Positions 1 through 64,000 of a DNA stretch of 64,000 nt are shown in pieces. Each line of letters starts with the position of its first letter. The stretch's first letter is position 1. A program made the position numbers and the translations under genes. Location: contig JAPXFQ010002741.1 of NCBI GenBank assembly GCA_028564705.1, positions 1,984,001-2,048,000 of the forward strand, read 5' to 3'. The stretch comes from Apricaphanius iberus. Its lineage: Eukaryota > Chordata > Actinopteri > Cyprinodontiformes > Aphaniidae. Under the pieces are notes generated by a model. The model had not been told where the DNA came from, did not search any database, and saw only the letters and a list, made by a program, of their open reading frames with translations.

Positions 1-330
1 GTCCTCTCATGTTGATATGTGTTTGGAACACCCACAGGGCAACCTCCGCTCCGTCGCCAGAACTGAATCCAGGGGGGGTACCCAATGAAACGTGCCTTGC
101 TGTGGACGCACGGCTGTGGTGGCGTCCAACACATTCACTCAGGCTGCGATGTGGAGGTGAGTCGCACATCAGAGCAACGCGCGGCACTCTCCTCCGCCCT
201 AATCATTCAAGTTTTTGCAGCCTTTGTCCTTCAGGGACGCTGCTCGGGATTTCGCATTGCACTAGTTCGCCGCATCCCGCGAGTCACGTCCCGCTGCGCG
301 AACCCATTTTTCGGGTGACAGGTACCCCGG
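1..330. other. GC-rich, CpG-containing segment of unknown nature
   Basis: GC- and CpG-richer than the following 2 kb. Two overlapping open frames exist (127 and 77 codons) but neither shows a recognisable domain. Such frames are expected by chance in GC-rich DNA. It may be the edge of a CpG island, a distal first exon, or a mobile element cut by the window edge. Confidence 0.4.
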
Positions 331-2284
331 TGCGACGACGTCCGGAATACAACTACTGCTTTCAGCTGGACTGTTGCTTCACGGTCACTTAACTTATCTG
401 CAGCAAGGATGGAAACGTTTCCATGCTCAACTAACTGTCAGTATTCAAAAGGTAGGTGCACCCCACTAATGCCCCGGAGTACTTTCTATTCAGTGCATGT
501 TCTCAAAGTCGAATCAGATAAGGGGCTCCGAGCCCAGTGTCCTCAGCACTGCGGCGTCCCACACTAGTTTTTTAATATTTCATTTAACTCAGAAATGTTC
601 AGACGTGCAGTGGTAACCTCATTGCGCATCCCGGATATGTCTGTGAATAACGAGTGAATGTAGAGAGGTTACTTTATCATAAACTCTTTAATGCGGCTCA
701 TTTAATTTAGTTTCATTCGTTTAACCAGCGTGATGTCGTCAACAAGATAGACGAGACCAAGGTAGCTACAACGCACTACAAATGAACAAAATTACTCTGA
801 AGAGTAGGCCAATTGATTCCGTAAACAAACAAAACAGAGCAAAAATAACAAACAAAAACAAAGCAAAAAAAGCAACACGTTCCATATGTCAAGTAATGAG
901 AGCCAAAGTTTTAACCTTCATAAAAACATAAATAAAAAACCCAAATTTGATCAAAATCAAAATTTGAAAGAAAATTAGTTTTTTTCTTCTTTACTTACCC
1001 ATCTAAATTAGTGAAAAGTAGGAAATGGGTGTCATTCATATTTATGGTGGTCATTACAAACCAGTTATAGCCTAACACCTTTTGATTTAGGCTACACTAT
1101 CCTACACGTAAAGAAGCATTGCATTCACAGTTTATCTCGGTAATCAAAAGGCAAATGGTGGATTTTTCCAATTTTACATTAAATAAAAGCTAGATCCACT
1201 TGTATCATAAACATTTAAGATCTTAATATTTGTTCTTGAGATATAAAAATGCTCATGTAGCGTGACAAGTAACTCAGTCATGTACCACATACCTAAAAGT
1301 ACACATATTTATGTTTAAAGAAAACAATATTGGACCAAGATCTGTACCTTGCAGAACCCCTTATGTAGGCCTACTTTAAATAAGTTGGAAACAAAACGAT
1401 CTTAATGTTCAGTCACTGCTCCTTAGGATAATTACTAGTTGTTAATAGCAAGTTGTTACTTATGTTAAAGTGAAGAAATAGAAAACTATTACCAGGAAAA
1501 ATGTCTTGAGGAGTTTTAGGATAAGTTGCAATGTTATATCTAAACTAAAGCATAAAAAGAACCATAAGAGGTGCCAGTGTTCTGTCTGGCTATGGAACCA
1601 CTATCATCTACTATATATCACATACTATAACTCCTACAATTTTGTGAGGGCAGCTTGAATTATTTCCATTCACAGTGTACTAAATTGTAAATCAAAACCG
1701 TCCCATTGTTAAAGGGAAAGCTGCCATTATTCATACATTCTGTGCAGACAGTGCTCCTCTGGGATGGGCTTTTGATTAAAATATGGAAGTTAAATAATTA
1801 ATTGGTGGTAGACAAAGGAAAGATGGAGAGTAAAGAGGAGGAAATATTAAACTATATAAAACATGGAAGTCTTAGTGTCCATAGAAAATTATTATTGTAC
1901 CATTTACTTATTGCCCCTTCTTTGTGTTCCGCCTCCCCCAATCAGCTGATGGTGTCATGTTTACCCTGCCTCTCCTCACAGGTTAGACTCTCAGTCAACA
2001 GAGGGTCATAGCCACAAGCACACCATCCAGCTTCTTCCTCCTCATCTCAGCTGGAAATAGTTGTCTGCCTGCTATCGTCTAAAGCAACAGTGAAGACAGA
2101 CAGCAAATGTAGGGGGGGGGGGGGTTTCCCTGTGAGTGTGAGTGTGTATGTGTGTATGTACTGTAAGTTGTTGGTTTTATAGTTCGACACCCCCAGTCCT
2201 TCTCTTCGTGTGTGTGTGCGTTTGTATTCATGCGGTGATGTGTGGCCTAAGAGAAGCACTTTAAGTCAGCAAAACGGGATCCAG
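331..2284. other. upstream flank with no gene found
   Basis: AT-rich sequence with no supportable coding region. It holds a run of 13 G at 2112-2124, followed by a TG-rich imperfect microsatellite to about 2158. Any further promoter or 5' UTR of the kinase gene would lie at the 3' side of this block. Confidence 0.6.
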
Positions 2285-2289
2285 CCAAT
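2285..2289 (+). promoter_or_regulatory. possible CCAAT box upstream of the start codon
   Basis: A CCAAT pentamer in cagccaatgag lies about 110 bases upstream of the start codon. No TATA box was seen at a fitting distance and the transcription start is unknown. This is only a candidate core-promoter element. Confidence 0.2.
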
Positions 2290-2396
2290 GAGTCTCCCTG
2301 TGAGCTGAGCCATTGACCAGGCTATGACGGAAAGCTCCTTCAAAACTAGGCTGAGTTGAGCAAGAACGGGACAATCTGTACCAGGAGCAGACAGCC

Positions 2397-64000
<61,604 letters not shown>

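Noticed and set aside
9..392. 127-codon open frame at the left edge
   Set aside because: No domain or signal recognised; overlaps other open frames in GC-rich DNA and has no supporting splice or promoter context.

Overview
This window looks like teleost (ray-finned fish) nuclear DNA. It is AT-rich and has one long, canonically spliced vertebrate gene on the + strand. Its introns hold transposon families typical of fish: several Tc1-like elements with TA target duplications, PIF/Harbinger elements with TTA duplications, hAT-like and P-element/THAP relics, L2-, Rex1- and RTE-like LINEs, tRNA-derived SINEs and many microsatellites. No prokaryotic operon, CRISPR array, rRNA or convincing free-standing tRNA gene was seen.

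The host gene is a serine/threonine kinase of the STK32 (YANK) family, most likely stk32a. Ten coding exons were placed by reading splice sites and phases: 2397-2448, 11082-11137, 12725-12876, 26337-26510, 45158-45195, 54888-54977, 56982-57085, 59065-59181, 61137-61262 and 63224-63352. Together they give 1038 nt (346 codons) with no stop. They run from a myristoylation-type N-terminus through a complete kinase domain to the basic C-terminal tail. The last exon or exons and the stop codon lie beyond position 64000.

Layout: 1-2396 is upstream sequence with a GC-richer first 330 bases of unknown nature. Intron 1 carries a Tc1 relic and a TIR-bounded Tc1-like element (7926-9156). Intron 3 carries a nearly intact Tc1-type element with DD38E spacing (13910-15527), two copies of a Harbinger-type MITE (20144-20720, 21558-22137), a Rex1/L2-like LINE and a P-element-like THAP relic. 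Intron 4 (18.6 kb) holds a SINE, an RTE-like LINE fragment, an L2-like LINE broken by two later insertions, a GC-rich block and a second Tc1-like element with long TIRs. Intron 5 holds a jockey-superfamily LINE broken by a Harbinger element, which itself carries a retroposon tail. A small segment in this LINE has a hammerhead-ribozyme-like core. Introns 6-9 are short and hold simple repeats, a SINE and an old DNA-transposon relic.

The genes do not form a pathway: there is one host gene and a stratified set of mobile elements, most visibly broken. The most unusual items are the hammerhead-like motif near 48898-48931, the datable nested insertions, and coding elements with single identifiable lesions (a premature stop, a lost catalytic Asp, a lost catalytic Glu, a lost zinc ligand). 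I found no convincing new multi-gene system. All family assignments come from reading translations and motifs; no database search was run.
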